Of a DNA stretch of 64,000 nt, positions 24,059 through 37,529 are shown piece after piece. A program made the translations under genes and the position numbers. The notes beneath the pieces are model-generated. The model was not told where the DNA came from and ran no database searches. It worked only from the letters and a program-made list of their open reading frames with translations. This stretch comes from Oopsacas minuta. Its lineage: Eukaryota > Porifera > Hexactinellida > Lyssacinosida > Leucopsacidae. The stretch is taken from NCBI GenBank assembly GCA_024704765.1, contig JAKMXF010000244.1, positions 177,905 to 241,904 on the forward strand, written 5' to 3'. Position 1 is the stretch's first letter, and each line of letters starts with the position of its first letter.

Positions 24059-25388
24059 GGGCGTTCAATAAGTCTTGCGAGTGATATCATAGAATATGAT
24101 ACAAACACTATACACACTAATTCACTATAATATTTATTCAAAGTAACCCCCTCCTGCAGATACACAAAGTTTTAACCTTTCCACCCACTTGTGAAACACA
24201 TTTCTGGACTCTTCTTCGGGGATGGATTTGAAGTACTCGTACAGGCACGTTCCGAGTGCTTATAATGTGTTAAAATCTTTGCATTGAAGGTAGATTTTAA
24301 GCTTGAGGAATAGCCAAAAATCATACGGAGCTAGGTCTTGGTGAGCATAGTGGATGGGGAAGTAATTCTAACCCTTCTACATCCAAGAAATCCTTGGTAA
24401 GCTTAGCTGTATGGGAACTGGCGTTATCATTTACAATCTTCATTCCTCGAGTACCGGTTTTCGGGCGGTACTTTCCTATATTTTTTATCAAACTTGGGAG
24501 CACTTGCTCTGTAAAGAAATTAGCAGTAACAGCCTTGCCACTCTCACAAGGTAATTGCAAGACAATTCCATGACTACTGAAGAAGATGGTATATATAATC
24601 TTAGGTTTTCTGAAGTCGGGCCTAGGAATTTTCCCCGGTTGTTCGTCGCCCCTCACCCATGATCGCTTCTTTTACTTGCTATATGGTGTTGCATAGTACA
24701 CCCATGTCTCGTCACCAGTAATAATCTCTGTTAGCCGTCTAGAATCGCAGTTCTCATAAGTTTCCAAGAGTTTCTTGGCAATATTCAGTCGTGCCAACCT
24801 TTGATTCTCACTGAGCTTATGCGGGACCCATTTCCCACAAACCGATCGGTAGCCAAGCTCAGTCGTCAGAATTGTATGAATAGCTCCCGATGAAATCTTT
24901 ATACTTTGTTCTAACTGGTTGACAGTAATGCACTTGTCTTCCATGACCATACTTTCAATGAGTGCGATATTTTCTGAAGTGGTGGCGGATACCGGTCTTC
25001 CAGATAGAGGCAAATCTGGGACATCAGCATCACCAGATCTAAAACTGGCAGCCCATCGCTCTACAGTAGATCTGTAAGGGCAATCGACGCACAATATCTC
25101 CTGTAACTCGCTAAAGATCTGGACGGGTTGGATCTTGAGTATTGTGCGAAAATCTATGTAAGCTCGCCATTTGAGGTTGAAATTATCATCCTTTGAAGCC
25201 ATAAATTCAACAGTGGGTATAAATCGACTACACGTAACTATCTCAAAAATTCATAATTTGTATTGAATAAGCTTGAAACTTTCAGTATATGGAGTTTAAC
25301 TATATGGGCTTATAATATATGAAAGTTAGACATATTACTTGACTAATTCCTAAGATACATCATGACCCGCAAGACTTATTGAACGCCC
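24059..25388 (-). mobile_element. mariner element, 1330 bp
   Basis: The tips at 24059-24084 and 25363-25388 are inverted copies of gggcgttcaataagtcttgc with one or two mismatches further in. TA precedes the left tip; the right flank is TG, a mutated target copy. Confidence 0.9.
24134..25202 (-). pseudogene. mariner transposase, broken by two stops and one shift
   Basis: The start at 25202 gives MASKDDNFNLKWRAYIDFRT, followed by the helix-turn-helix region with STVERWAASFRSG and the linker WVPHKLSENQRLARL. The first catalytic motif is IITGDETWVYYA. A TAA at 24669 interrupts YSK-KKRSWV, after which the same frame continues through RPKTGTRGMKIVNDNASSHT (second aspartate) to LLPHP. A one-base shift near 24350 leads to DLAPYDFWLF (third aspartate) and then a second stop at about 24250. 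The end reads KLCVSAGGGYFE with its stop at 24134. The layout is mariner DD34D, and the decay is mild. Confidence 0.92.
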
Positions 25389-27429
25389 TGATATCACGAG
25401 TACAAGTTAAACTTCTGATTGGCTATATATTTATTTACGCATAAACAATTTAAGCCGAATTATTTTCTCTCTTCAAATTATTTAATATTTACAATGTATA
25501 TTTAAATTACAAATTAAACGATTATCCTCGCAATTTCCTTGGATACCTGGTTTATAAATGATATTCTCTTGAATTCGAGGTTGCTTACATTCCATGCAAA
25601 CTTCTCAAGGTATTTCAGCTAAATATTCAAAACATACAAATATAATTTTAGCCTAAGGATCTCTAGTTAAACCTATTACAAAACGGAAATGGCCTTGTTC
25701 CATCATAAAACATCACATGATTTAGATTTAACAAATACAAAATGAAGATATGACTGAATTATTATATGCTTATAACCAAGAATAAAACCAATGATTTTAT
25801 CTAAATATTCAGTATATATTTATCCTATACAAATCGCTGGGAAATGAGAGAAAATTCACATGTTTACAGAGATATCTTCAAAATTACTATTAATTAGTGG
25901 GGGGCATTATTGATGATTGCGTTGTGATAAAATGAAGCGTTTCGAATTGTTAGTCATGTTGCATTGGCCTTTTACATTGCCTGTTTAAATTATTTTAGGC
26001 TGGGAATTCACACAGGTCATGCAATTTTCCTGGGTAAACCCTACTACTCCATGGAGAAATGAATTAATGGGTTGGATTATCACTCAATTATCGAATAATA
26101 TAACTTTCAAGTAGTTTGATAGACTAAAGAACCCTGGTTCCACATGGTAAGGGTGAATCTTGTCAATCCTCATTTTGTTGAAATGGAAGCTGAAATATAT
26201 CCTCTTGCTTCGTGGAATAATGATAATCATATAGTATATGACAAAAACGAAATTAATTATGAGCAACTATTTGGTGAATTTTATCTCGAGCTAGCAGAAT
26301 GTAGTAGTATATATTATACAGATGAACGGGGGAAAGATATATTCAGGAGAAATTGAACAAATATTATTGTAGAAATTCTTTGAGATAAGTAAGTCTTGTG
26401 CTCTTAAATTTAAACTTTATTGGAGTAAAAATCGAAAGTCGTAAAGCTAATCTTGCTGCTTTCAAGCTTCAGCAGTTTGCAAGTGCACGAATTGTCATAT
26501 TATGTATTCCACAATTGAGGATGACAGAAGGCAACATAATTATGAAGAAAATATTCCTGTATAATCTAGGTGTGATGGAGAACTATCACCAGAACATTCC
26601 GAAAATCAATCAGTGCATGTTCGTCATCTATCTAGCGATAAAACCAATATTTTTAATGAGCAATCTAATACGGTCGATGAAGTTGTAGGGCTGGAAAGAG
26701 GCAATTAACTCATATTGAATCACAAAACTGTGTGTAACTGATTAAATCAGAATTCAAATCAAATTCTAGATTTAAAGTATTTCCGTATGTTACTGTTAAA
26801 GTTTAATCCCAGGGTATAGTATACAATATCTTGCACAAGATTCAATATCAACTCCTATGCACTCAAACTCAGATCGATTACTAAAATTATTCAAAAAGCA
26901 AAGAATAGATCTAAATTTGAATGCGATTGGATCTTTGATTAGTAAACTACCTTTTAGAAACAAAATATATTACTATCGGTAACATTACGGCAGCCTGAAT
27001 ACCATAATAGTCATTTCCCGCAGCAGAAATGTTAAGTAGTAGCCATGGAACAGTTGAAATAACCCATTGTTACATAAATAGGCATAAACAGTAAATGAAT
27101 TTTGAATAGAGAAATAATGATCGATCAGATCGAAATAGACTTAGTGACGCGATGATACACAGTGCATGTATTTCGTTAAATACAATAAATGTAGCTAATT
27201 ATCTTGACAAATGTTGTGAGGTAGTTAATAATAAGTCAGTAATTAATATAATTAATAGAGTTTCACATCTCTGTTCAGCACATATCGTGTTAGTTACAAT
27301 CGTGTAGGAAATTGAAAATTGAAAATAATGAATATAATAATCTAAATGGTAGCATAGTCTAGGGTCAAGATTTGCACTCAATCAATTATGTTTGTGGTTC
27401 GCTGTGTATAATATATATATAGTGAAACT

Positions 27430-30400
27430 ATCTTGCCAGAATTTCGAAAACGTCTGGCAAATTTAGAGTTAATAATTAAGCGAGAAACCGAGATAATGAT
27501 TGATTCTTCATCAACAGCGAAACTTATAGATAGACTTTTAGCAGAGCTACAAGAAATTCACCGCCACCATTAAATCAAGCTATGTAACTAAAGAAATATA
27601 AATATATGCCATCACCCTGATGTTTTTGATTATTTAATGACATATTAAACACCGTTTCTACCTTTTAGAACTGGAGTTATTCATACGAGGTATACTCCCC
27701 TTATTGATGATAGGTTAGCCGTTCTCAGCTGTAAATTTGCTTTTAGGCCTTAGCTCACAGAGTATTAAAGTATAAAAAGAGGCCACTCGAATCAATTAAT
27801 GAAGAGCGTAAAGAGAGTGGGGAAAGAATAAAAGAGTAAATAAAGGATATATCCGACCCGTTTCCAAAAATAAAGATTGCGAATTTGATATTGTTAATTA
27901 ACAGGCAATTTGATTCAGCTTCTTCAGGGAAAATAAGAAAGAGAAAATATATAAATTCGAAAAATAGAATTGATCAATCTTTAAAACTCAAAAATCATCC
28001 ACGATGATGATGTGGAAATAATTACTGACCCGGAAATAATAGCGGTAGGCAATATTGACTGTATATTATCACCATTTAGACCTTTGTGGCAAGTAGATAA
28101 ATCTATTATGTGCAAAGAATTTAATTTCAAAATATTATACCAAGATGGTATGAGTAAAAACTTTCGCAATATTTGTATAATATATCTAAACGCGAGTTAG
28201 TTCCTACCTCTATTTTATCAAGTTGCGATGGATGGTAACTGTTTCATCTCTTACACTGGTGGTATTGCTCAAATTCATGAGATGAGAATGATAATATCTA
28301 ATAATATGATGGGAAAATTTGTCCCAGTATGTGATTAATACCTCGAGAATAAGTTCCCTAAATCAGTGATAAATTATCGTAATACAAAAAGATATATCTC
28401 CAAACTAGTAGACAACGGGATGAAGCATGAGGTTCAGATTTTTAACTTTTGCTGTGTAACTAATATTCAGTACAGATATTTGGGTGTTCACGAGTGATAT
28501 AGGAAATAAATGGATAGTAATTTCTGGAAAGGGTACATGTTTGGGAAAGGTCATGATTTTACCACCTGCTAATGTTAACGGATCGATGTATTTAAGAAAT
28601 AAGGGAAACAATAATAAGCCAACATTAGAATTAAGCATTTCAAAATCTGTATGATTTACTACCTGATAGTAATAATATATGATTCAGACATCGGGAAGTA
28701 GCGTAAATTTTAAATAGTTCTGTTTTCATTTGAATCTTCCGCCAAAGTGATAGTCACCCTGAGATGATGGTAACATAACATAATCTTTAGGTAAGATGTG
28801 TGCAAAGCGAGGTGAAATTTAAGGTTTGGAATTTGAGTGAAATGATTCACTATATTGGCATCAATTTACAATTCTAAAATGATTACTATCATGTAAATTA
28901 CTATTAGTGGGGGGCATATATCTCTGCTATTCCCCCCCTCTGGTGCCACCACTGGATACCCGTCTTACTTGTCACGCTAGGTCAGTTTTTGCCTATCCTT
29001 TTCAAGTCAGGGCCCAAATGAGTACTATTCTTAGATCCATTACTGTTCCTAGTCAGTTGCGCTATAAATAATCATAAAATTAAGGAAGAGCAATTTGCCA
29101 CAGATGAAAATCCGTGCCAATCAATGACGAACTTAGGAATTGTTTGTGGGAGAGATTAACTCAGGTGGGGTTTGGAGGCACAGTAAACACATAAATGGGA
29201 TCCAGAGGCGAAGCGACTGGACAACAATCCTTATATGCAATCAAATTAACTGCATTTCTAAACTCGAATCCTTGAATATTTTTCAAAATTTCGTAATACA
29301 TATTTGTTTTGGAAACTATTAACTAAAATGTATTTTTTATCTAGGAAATCGTGACATGTCGGGTAAAGCACTAAATTCGTTAAAAGTTGGGATAAGATGT
29401 GATTGAACTAGTTATGGGAGCCAATACATAGGATGTCAGGGGTGTGATGTACACACACTTTTCTCATTGACACACTGTTAAGATGTTAACAGCATATAAC
29501 CCGTCCTATACTAATCGAAACGAGTTTTAGTGCAGACATTCGTAATCACCTAAAGATTTCACATAGTTAAAGTAGTCAATCGAATATGTTCGGCTATTTC
29601 TTTACTTAGCAATGCAGGAATATCTTAGTATTATGACAAAATTGCATTCACAAATTTTGTCCTAACTCTATCGAGTGAACCCATGTTCGACGTCAGTAAG
29701 ATACACATCTGTTGAGTCTATTTATGAACATATGGAACCTCCAAATGATCCTTCAATACGATTTTAATAGATCGAACTACACGGTCCATCTATTCTCTTA
29801 ATATTTCTTGAATAATTGCAGGCTTCTCATAAGGTTCTGCATACCCAGGTAACGTTAGGTAAAGTGAGAAATATTTCATTCATGTCAGGGCGATTTCATG
29901 ATGTATACAATATGTGGGTTTTGTTGTTTGACTATTATCGGTAGAAAAGGTTTGATAGCCGTAAGAATAACAACCCATTCTTTAGAGCTAGAGAAGAGTG
30001 TAAATTCCCTAATTGTAGATTATATGTATTATATGTTGAGGACGAGAGGTATCTACATAGTCATATAGTTGTTAAGTTATACTCTGAAGGATCTCTTTCA
30101 ACTTATCATACAGATGGTAGGAGTACTTATAGTCGTAATTTATCTTGTAGGGAGCGAAGAATTATGGGTGGATTGTTAGATAATTATTCTGTGAGCTAAA
30201 TATTAAATAAGCAATTCAATGATTCTGACAAAACAGGCGGACATTGTTATGGCATATTTTATAATCTTCAAATTTCTATAAGAAATGAAATCCGCTAGTA
30301 GGGATTCTATTTCTTACTTATAAAATGTAGGATCGACTCAGTATTACTTCGTCATCTACTCCATGATTACACTCTTCCAGGGAATGTATAGTACTTTGTG

Positions 30401-31100
30401 CAAGATGCATTTGATATACATATGCATAGTTTAAACAAACAGAACTCTTAAAATTATTGACTGGAAATGATGTAGTATTAAATTTATATGCAACTGGGTC
30501 CCAAATTAGTAAACCGCTACATGCTTTAACAATCCAGCAACCTGAGTATTCTACCAGTCCAATATCAGTAGCAGTTATGATCAGTAGTGATCAAGATACA
30601 GCTGAAATTTCACCTTTACCGAATAAATGGTGTTTTAATTCAAATTAACAATCATTGAGACATAAAAAAGATAGAAATGGATTACATCTGAGCAATGATA
30701 CATAGTTCTTGTTTAAGATATAAAGATTTTTGTTGGAGGTTTTTCTAATAGTAAATCTAATTGGTACTACTGTTTTACAACTATGTACAGCTCACGTAAT
30801 CCACAGGATCAGTTACAATGTAGACAAAAAGTTAAATGGACAAAAGGATTGAGAAAATACTTCTGCATACTTTATGTTTTGATAAACGATCAATTGATTA
30901 TGATAATAGATTTTCCGAATCAACATTGTGTGTTAAGGGTGAGATAGAAATAATTAATGAAATACCTGAAGAATTTATGAGAATACTAAATCTAATAACA
31001 AGATTATTGAGAATAACCTTTATATTGGAGTTAGTACTTCTCAAGTAAAAGAAAATAATGTATGCTACTATCCTGGAATAATTGGTTCCCTATTGACATA
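27430..31100 (+). pseudogene. decayed multi-part transposon relic with OTU-protease and transposase-like motifs
   Basis: Short plus-strand coding islands lie in one direction. At 27430-27572 is a helical stretch (RKRLANLELIIKRETEIM). At 28012-28640 is an OTU-type region: VAMDGNCFISYTGGIAQIHE at 28222, whose Asp-Gly-Asn-Cys is the catalytic cysteine motif of OTU cysteine proteases, then WIVISGKGTCLGK and GSMYLRNKGNN near the usual end of the fold. At 29954-30199 is an open stretch with ECKFPNCRLYVLYV and RNLSCRERR, like the Cys-type DNA-binding part of Mutator-like transposases. At 30457-30600 is VVLNLYATGSQISKP with ALTIQQPEYSTSPISVAVMI, like the first catalytic strand of such transposases. 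I infer one decayed Mutator-like or related element that carried an OTU gene; the parts could also be independent. Confidence 0.5.
28222..28338 (+). pseudogene. OTU-like cysteine protease fragment
   Basis: The open stretch holds MDGNCFISYTGGIAQIHEMR and MIISNNM before a TAA. Known OTU proteases have a Gly-Asp-Gly-Asn-Cys-Leu-Phe-Arg motif followed by a helix with Thr-Gly, a His and Arg at the same spacing; here the motif lacks a few residues after the cysteine (28240-28242). OTU domains cut ubiquitin chains, and they also occur in transposons. No catalytic histidine could be placed with certainty. It is a relic. Confidence 0.6.
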
Positions 31101-31859
31101 TTATATGACATTACTCTTCTGGAGTGAACTAATTTTATGTAAATCAATACATCAGGTATTCGGGATTCTAACACTAGCGCACACATATATATTTCTGAAA
31201 CAATTTGCTTTTATGTCTTTTGCAAACAACGTATTTGAATACTAAATATACTTCAACTAGAAATTGAAGAAAATTGCAAGGAGGAATGGTCTAAAAGAAA
31301 AAGACCAAATTAAGCCATATTAAACATTACGATTTAAATATTTCAAAGGAATTTATTATATTTACAACACACCACTATTAGGTAATAGTCGAAAGAAAGA
31401 TATGATGGGACTAAACAAACATGATAATTTGACTTCCTAAAGTAAATATGTGATAGTCTTATAAGTTAGTAATATCACAATACAGTTGTATTAAGAAAGG
31501 CAATTGAAAGTTGAAAAAACAAAAATATATCAATCAAAAGTGTATGAATATGTACTAACGACCCTGGTTTGATACGTCTAAAATGACGAAGTATTACGTA
31601 TAATACCATTGCATTAAATCCGTTCGAAAAAGTGGAGGATGATGTATTGTACTATAATTATCAATAAAGGCATAAATTCAAGATTAAGTAATTGTGGTGT
31701 CAGAAGTACACAAGGCTATCTACAACTATTTGAAAAGACTTGAAAAGAAGTCAATTATTTTGAAAATATAAAATGATATAAATTACAAATATATTAAATA
31801 TTATAGTTCTACTACAAATACTCCAATTATAGAATTCCATTGACATATATATGATAAAG

Positions 31860-32030
31860 ATTTGCTTAATAAGTACTCGAAATATACTCCTTTAGAGTAT
31901 CCTCTGACCCAAATGGGGGGTAGGAAATCCACCACAAAAAGTAGGGGATATATGTATGCTGCATCACTCCACCTAAAAGGTGGGGCTATATCTCCCATCC
32001 CCCCGGGATTTACGCTCATATATAATACGT
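31860..32030. repeat. G/C-run-rich repeat fragment
   Basis: It contains aaatggggggtaggaaatcc and tctcccatccccccgggatt, partly complementary to each other, in an otherwise AT-rich stretch just before the hAT element. It is likely the remains of a small non-autonomous element; the family was not identified. Confidence 0.35.
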
Positions 32031-32205
32031 AGTATACAATAAGTACTATACATACAATCTACCATTCTTGGTAACGTAACGTATATTCGGCTGATTTCTG
32101 CCATAGATATTTTTCCATCAAATCAGTAGTCCTTGAAATGCTCATGAGAAATCTTGTATATAAATTGATAATAATGTGATATATACAAAACGAAAATGTC
32201 TAAAT

Positions 32206-34521
32206 CAGTGTTTCTCAAACTTTTTTCGGACAGCGCTCTTTGCTAACAATATTCCCTCGATACCGTCCCCCCCTCCAAAAAGTATAAAAATTTTCTACAC
32301 TCGTATTTGTTTAATGATAATAAGTAGTACTTATGAATTAATGAGATGGGTGTAATTGATGTGATGATCGTCGATAATCCCATTTGCATCTGGTTTCATA
32401 TCAGTTTGCAGCAATCTCAAATCTCCGCATTGAAAAATATCTAGTTTGTTTCTTTGCTTCGTTAGTAATTGAACAACTGCAGTAAAACCTCTATCAACGA
32501 GATATGATGTTGGAAACGCCCAAACTAGCAGTTTTGCTACTTTCCACAAATAGGGAAATTTATTTCGTCCTGCGATTGCAATCGAAAATCGTTCATACCC
32601 CATCATTGCAAAAGGAGCATCCTCCTCGCAACCACTTTGCAAGTCCATCAGCTCTTCCTGCAAATAGGGTGGAACTGTTAGGACATCCACACAGAAAGGG
32701 TCAAACAGCCAATGGGGCGGTTCAAGTTCCAACAAGTCAGTGAATCGCTGGATCATATCTGCTCTCAGTACTTCAAGATGTTCACAATATGCTAGCAAGT
32801 CGTCATCTGAAATTGGGTTCCTGCTAGGTGAGGAAACTGGTAAAATTCTCGTCGACCGATATTTCGTTTAAATAACGTTAGTTTCCCTATGAAGGAGCTG
32901 ACAACAGTTTTGCACTTGACCAGAGTGATTAAATTGCCTTGTAATTGCAAGTTTATTGCGTTAAACTTATCAAAAATGTCAGTCAAGTAAGCTACATCTG
33001 ATTTCGCAGCAATGACAAGCTGCATTAACTGCGGGTTCTCTTCCTCTAAAAATTCTAAAATAGTGTCGAAAAGACTGTAGAACCGACTGAGACACTTTCC
33101 TTTGGAGAGCCACCTCACTTCTGCGTGCAAAAGCAGACGTTCAAATTCTGTTTCGTTATGGTGACATATTCGGCGAAATATTCCCTCCTTGAGTGCGGAA
33201 GCTTTGATTATTTTAATAACAGTAATGACGATATGCAATGAGTTTTGCAAGCGATCACTTAGATGTTTTGCTACCAAATGTTCTCGATGGACGACGTAGT
33301 GAATAGCGAAACCTCAGGCACAGCCTTCTTCAAGTATGAAATGAAACCACGATGCCTACCAACCATAGGTGGCGCCCCACCTATTGCCCAAGCGATGATA
33401 TTATTCATGAGAATATCCTTTTCCTGAAAGAAATTTTCCACGACTTTGAGATAGATTCACCTTTTGTTTCAGTTACTAGTGGACTAGCAAACAACATTTC
33501 TTCAACTATTATTCCTTCTAGAATATATCGGACATATGCAAGGAGCAGTGCTTCGTTACCTGGCAATGGGGATTCGTCAATTTGAAGAGAAAATTCCGCT
33601 GTTTTAAGTATACTGTATAGGGTTTTCTCAACATCACTAGCCATTAAATTTATTCTCCTAGGTACAGTATCATTGCTTAACGGAATGGACTTAATCACAC
33701 TTCGCCCATCTGAATGCATAACAGTCGTAACTGCTTCCTGGATTGCAGGTAAAATGAATTTTTAACCAATTGTATGTGGCTTACCAGATTTGCAATTAGC
33801 AACGAAATGTTATAGGAGGCAACCAAACCATCAATGTTTTGTCTATCTATTTACCCAAAGATTCCACCCATTGCTTTGCGACTGCTCTCAATTTAATGAA
33901 GAGTTGCACATCTTTCTCTACCTTATGACTGTGGCGCCATTTCAGATGATCAATCATTCTTGATGACTTCAATCCCTCATTAGAAAAAACTTGCTTGCAC
34001 AACAAACACATTGGGAGTTGTTCATTGGAAGGAGAATTAACAGATCCGTATTTGATATAATCAGCACAATACTGCCTACACTTCTTTTTACCATTCATTT
34101 CTTCGATCGATTATATCATTTCCTTTCGATTTAGATTTATACGTATGTATTTACGTATATTGAAATTAAACAGACTACTAACAATTACGAAGTTCACATT
34201 TGTTTGAAGAACAGTGATAAGTATATTTCGAATAGGAAAGCCATAGACATTATAACTAAAGAATTCTTCATTCATTTTTAAGGATTAGCTGTTGTTAATA
34301 ATCTCCAAGAGCATTATCACTGCAAATGGCTTTGATCACTGAAGTATTTGTTAGCACCTATTGTTAATGAATAATGAGGAATAAGATAACACTGTTTCGA
34401 CGTGAGGTCGTATCTCTGTTTCGCTTTCTATAACCCATAGCGCCCCCTTGCTGCGTAGCTGCCCCCCTACAAACCTTCAGCGTCCCCCAGAGGGCTCTAC
34501 GGCCCACTTTGAGAAACACTG
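32206..34521 (-). mobile_element. ZBED-type hAT transposon with perfect 8-bp target duplication
   Basis: The ends are cagtgtttctcaaac at 32206 and the inverse of cagtgtttctcaaag ending at 34521. The flanks are identical: gtctaaat at 32198-32205 and again at 34522-34529, an 8-bp duplication typical of hAT. The full 2316-bp element is present. The terminal G/C-rich parts (gcgccccc, ccccccta) are typical of this subgroup. Confidence 0.95.
32331..34098 (-). pseudogene. hAT transposase of the ZBED5/SCAND3-like group, broken
   Basis: The start at 34098 opens a BED-type zinc finger: C31 and C34 (MCLLCKQVF) with H51 and H56 (DHLKWRH). In a second frame come LMASDVEKTLYSIL and FSLQIDESPLPGNEALLLAY (33719-33405). 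The next fragment (33277-32792) carries the conserved LLHAEVRWLSKGKCLSRFYS. The last (32798-32331) ends in the dimerisation part FPTSYLVDRGFTAVVQLLTK and LDIFQCGDLRLLQTDMKPD. Three frame changes divide the gene. The group is the one from which vertebrate ZBED5-like genes were domesticated. The order and total length, about 590 codons, are those of a complete transposase, so the damage is by point mutation and small indels only. Confidence 0.92.
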
Positions 34522-35149
34522 GTCTAAATTACTATTTCTAGAGTATTCTAGATGAATGATACGTTCGAATAAATCACGTATAACGTATTATACCATATAC
34601 GCGTATTCTACAAGTTATGTTTTTTTCGAGGTAAATGATTCATAGATTACAAAGGAAGGTTCATGTAAACTTTGAGACTATTCTTTGAACAAATAATATC
34701 CATATCAAGTTCATAGTTAGAGCTTGTAATTCACAAATATGAGAAATTTTCGATTTTTACAAGATGGATTTGGGTGATAATTTTCCCTATTGTGGATAAA
34801 ATTGATATAGTTGTAACGTTTACATCTCATCTATCGATTAGAATCAAAATAATTGAGATTCAGCTAGATTTAGGGTAAAAAATGAGTGTAAACTAACTCT
34901 ACTCTATGTAGTACCTCTTAAAGAACTCTACCTACAAAATTTCGAATTGCGATAACTACGCGAGGTTTGAATATTTTTTAATGAAATGTAATTTAATGTG
35001 TAGATTAATTCTATCGACCACAACTCCAAAATCCAAGTTCTCATAAATATTTTTCAAGTTCTTGTCTTTTAATCTTGTCAGTTTTGACTACTTTTACAAT
35101 TAAGGATTCAAAATCGTCCAAAATGAGCAAGTGACCTATTGAAAGACTA

Positions 35150-36075
35150 GAATAGAAACAGTCACAACGATCCTTTGAGGTTAGTGGGGATCGAATCATT
35201 GCCTATTCCACTGCCAAGAAGGTGAGATTAGCTATTACGATAGGGGAGGGAAACAATTAAAGGTGAGCCTGGGCCACATTAGCCTATATCTACTACAAGG
35301 TGAAGTCTCAGTCGAGTGAGTTAGTGAATTCCTCCGCAACCATGTCTGTTGCTCTATTGATGAGATTAGTATATATACTGGTCTCAACGGGGAAGCATTG
35401 ATCGTATATTGAAGGAAGATCTCGGAGTTATAAAGTCTGTGCTCGATGTGTGCATGTATCGATTTTAGAGTCCCAAAAGAAACAACATGTAGAAAGTTGT
35501 AAAAAACTGCTTCTACAATATGTAAATGTGATGTACGTAGACTTTACGAGATAATGACAATAGATAAGACTTGGGTTTACTATTCTCAGCCCAAGCCTAA
35601 GCAGAAATCTAAGTGCTGGCTCCATCTGATGGGCCATCACCTAAAAAGCTCCTTCCAAATTTCCCTCCAAAGGGAAAGTATGTCATTGGAAACTTTTACT
35701 GTACTCAAGTACTGACAGAATTTCAAAATCACTACTTAGAGCGTAGCCAGAAAAGTGGACCACGTGGATCCAGCTTTGCATGATAATGCAAGAAACGACT
35801 AGAATAAGCATGTTGACCCATTTATACGCGATTTGAAGTTGCAAACTCTTGATCACCTCCCTAACCCAAGATCTAAGTCGTCATGACTTTGACTGTTTTC
35901 AAAGCTGAAAAGCCATCTTTCTAGCAAAGAGTTTACAAGTCGTATGGAAATCGGGCTCACGATGCGCTAGTACCGAAAGTCCATCCAATTACAGGGTACA
36001 AAACATAATTCACTGGTGTATAGATCAATAAAAGAGTGTATTCGTGTCAAAGAGAACTATTTCGAAATTGTCGAA
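35150..36075 (+). pseudogene. very old mariner transposase relic
   Basis: The remnants are spread over all frames. They include MTIDKTWVYYSQPKPKQKSK near 35551 (the catalytic TGDETW has become TIDKTW), LHDNARN near 35774 (second aspartate motif), a degraded PNPRSK in place of YSPDL near 35860, and CIRVKENYFEI near 36040, the mariner C-terminal signature. No inverted repeats are left that I can see. It is the oldest mariner in the window. Confidence 0.65.
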
Positions 36076-36369
36076 CAGGTAATAACCGGGAGGGGATAAA
36101 TCGCCAAATCCAGGAAAAATCTAGAATAAAAGGAAATCTTGGTCGATCACTATTTGTACTACATACAAATATTGGGCTACTTACCATCTTTATACAACCT
36201 TCTGCTGCTGTATTAGAAGAACACAGTCAAAGAAAATATTACTTATTGGACTACATGAATCTCATCTCTTGAATAATCAAAGAGAGTCTCTACATTCAGT
36301 AGTACAGCCTTCAGTTTCAAATATACTGGCACCGGTGGTTGATAGTGGCTTATAGCATCCTAGAGACAG

Positions 36370-36440
36370 GAGTCCTAAGCAGTGGTGTCCTGCTGTGGGA
36401 GCGGGTGGGAGCGCCTCTCCCATCCTTTTTTTTTATCAAA
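36370..36440. repeat. possible end of a non-autonomous element
   Basis: The run gcagtggtgtcctgctgtgg, followed by gagcgggtgggagcgcctct and a T tract, is compositionally foreign to its AT-rich surroundings and starts with the cagtgg typical of hAT tips. No partner end was found. Confidence 0.25.
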
Positions 36441-37529
36441 TCAAAATGGGGAGTCACAATTACTTCACAAGTTAGAGAATTTGTGTACCTGATATCTACA
36501 GTAGCATACAATCAATATTTGAAATAAATTAAAATTTGTTCCAAATATAATTAAGTCGAGTTGAGAGAACAAATGTTTAGTTTATAGTGCCGTGAATATA
36601 TTGTACTTGTTTTGAAGAACAATGGGAAGTTTTACATCAACTATCTATTATTTTATCTGAATCTAACGTTAATCGTAACAAAATATCTATTAAAATGATT
36701 CTTTTAAGTAATAATTATATTATAAGCAATGTGTTCTGGAATTTAGGATATATAAAATGATGAAATATAATATTCTGAGCCCCATAAACAAGAAGAAATT
36801 TGGAAGTATTATTGGTTAAATAATTTTGGGTACTAAATCACTTGTTAGCATTCTATTTTCAGATTTACTACCAAACTTTTGATATTATTCATACTTATCT
36901 TATTAATTCAATTACCGGTATATTGTTTGAATTTTGCATTAGAAATTAAGATATATTCAATTGAATTTGAAATTTGAAATACCGCTCCCATACTTATAAT
37001 TAGAGCAGGATATCCCTGGTCCTAAGATTATTAACGCCAGGTACTGACACAGGAACCTTCCTTCCATCATCTTCATTCAACATAGGCTCCATATATTCTT
37101 TATAGAATAATCACTCCGAAATTCCAATATTCTTTTGGAGGGCCTTACAAATGTGGATGGCATTGCTGACGTCTACCAGTTTCCCTTGCAAGAAATCTGA
37201 AGTAGTTTTGGTTAATCCAAGCAAGTTATGGAATTTATGTAACAGAATATAGAGAGAAAATTGCTACATTCTGGAAAGTCCATAGTACCGTCACTTCACA
37301 TCTATCTCTGGAGATTTCACAATTCCCCAATGGTTCAATAAACAAACAGTAGCGCCTTATATATTGAACTGATGAATGTCAGCATAACAATTAAGTTTCA
37401 CTAGGGCCAGGTATTTCCATAACTTTTAGATTGACTTGCCATTGTGCAAATGTTTCTCCAAGCAACATTTTAGCTTTTTCCAATTACGAAAGCCATGTTT
37501 GTGTGCCAGTTTGGTAATGAAATAATCTA

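Noticed and set aside
28405-28638. Minus-strand frame of 77 codons.
   Set aside because: Antisense of the plus-strand OTU-type relic, whose motifs are on the plus strand.
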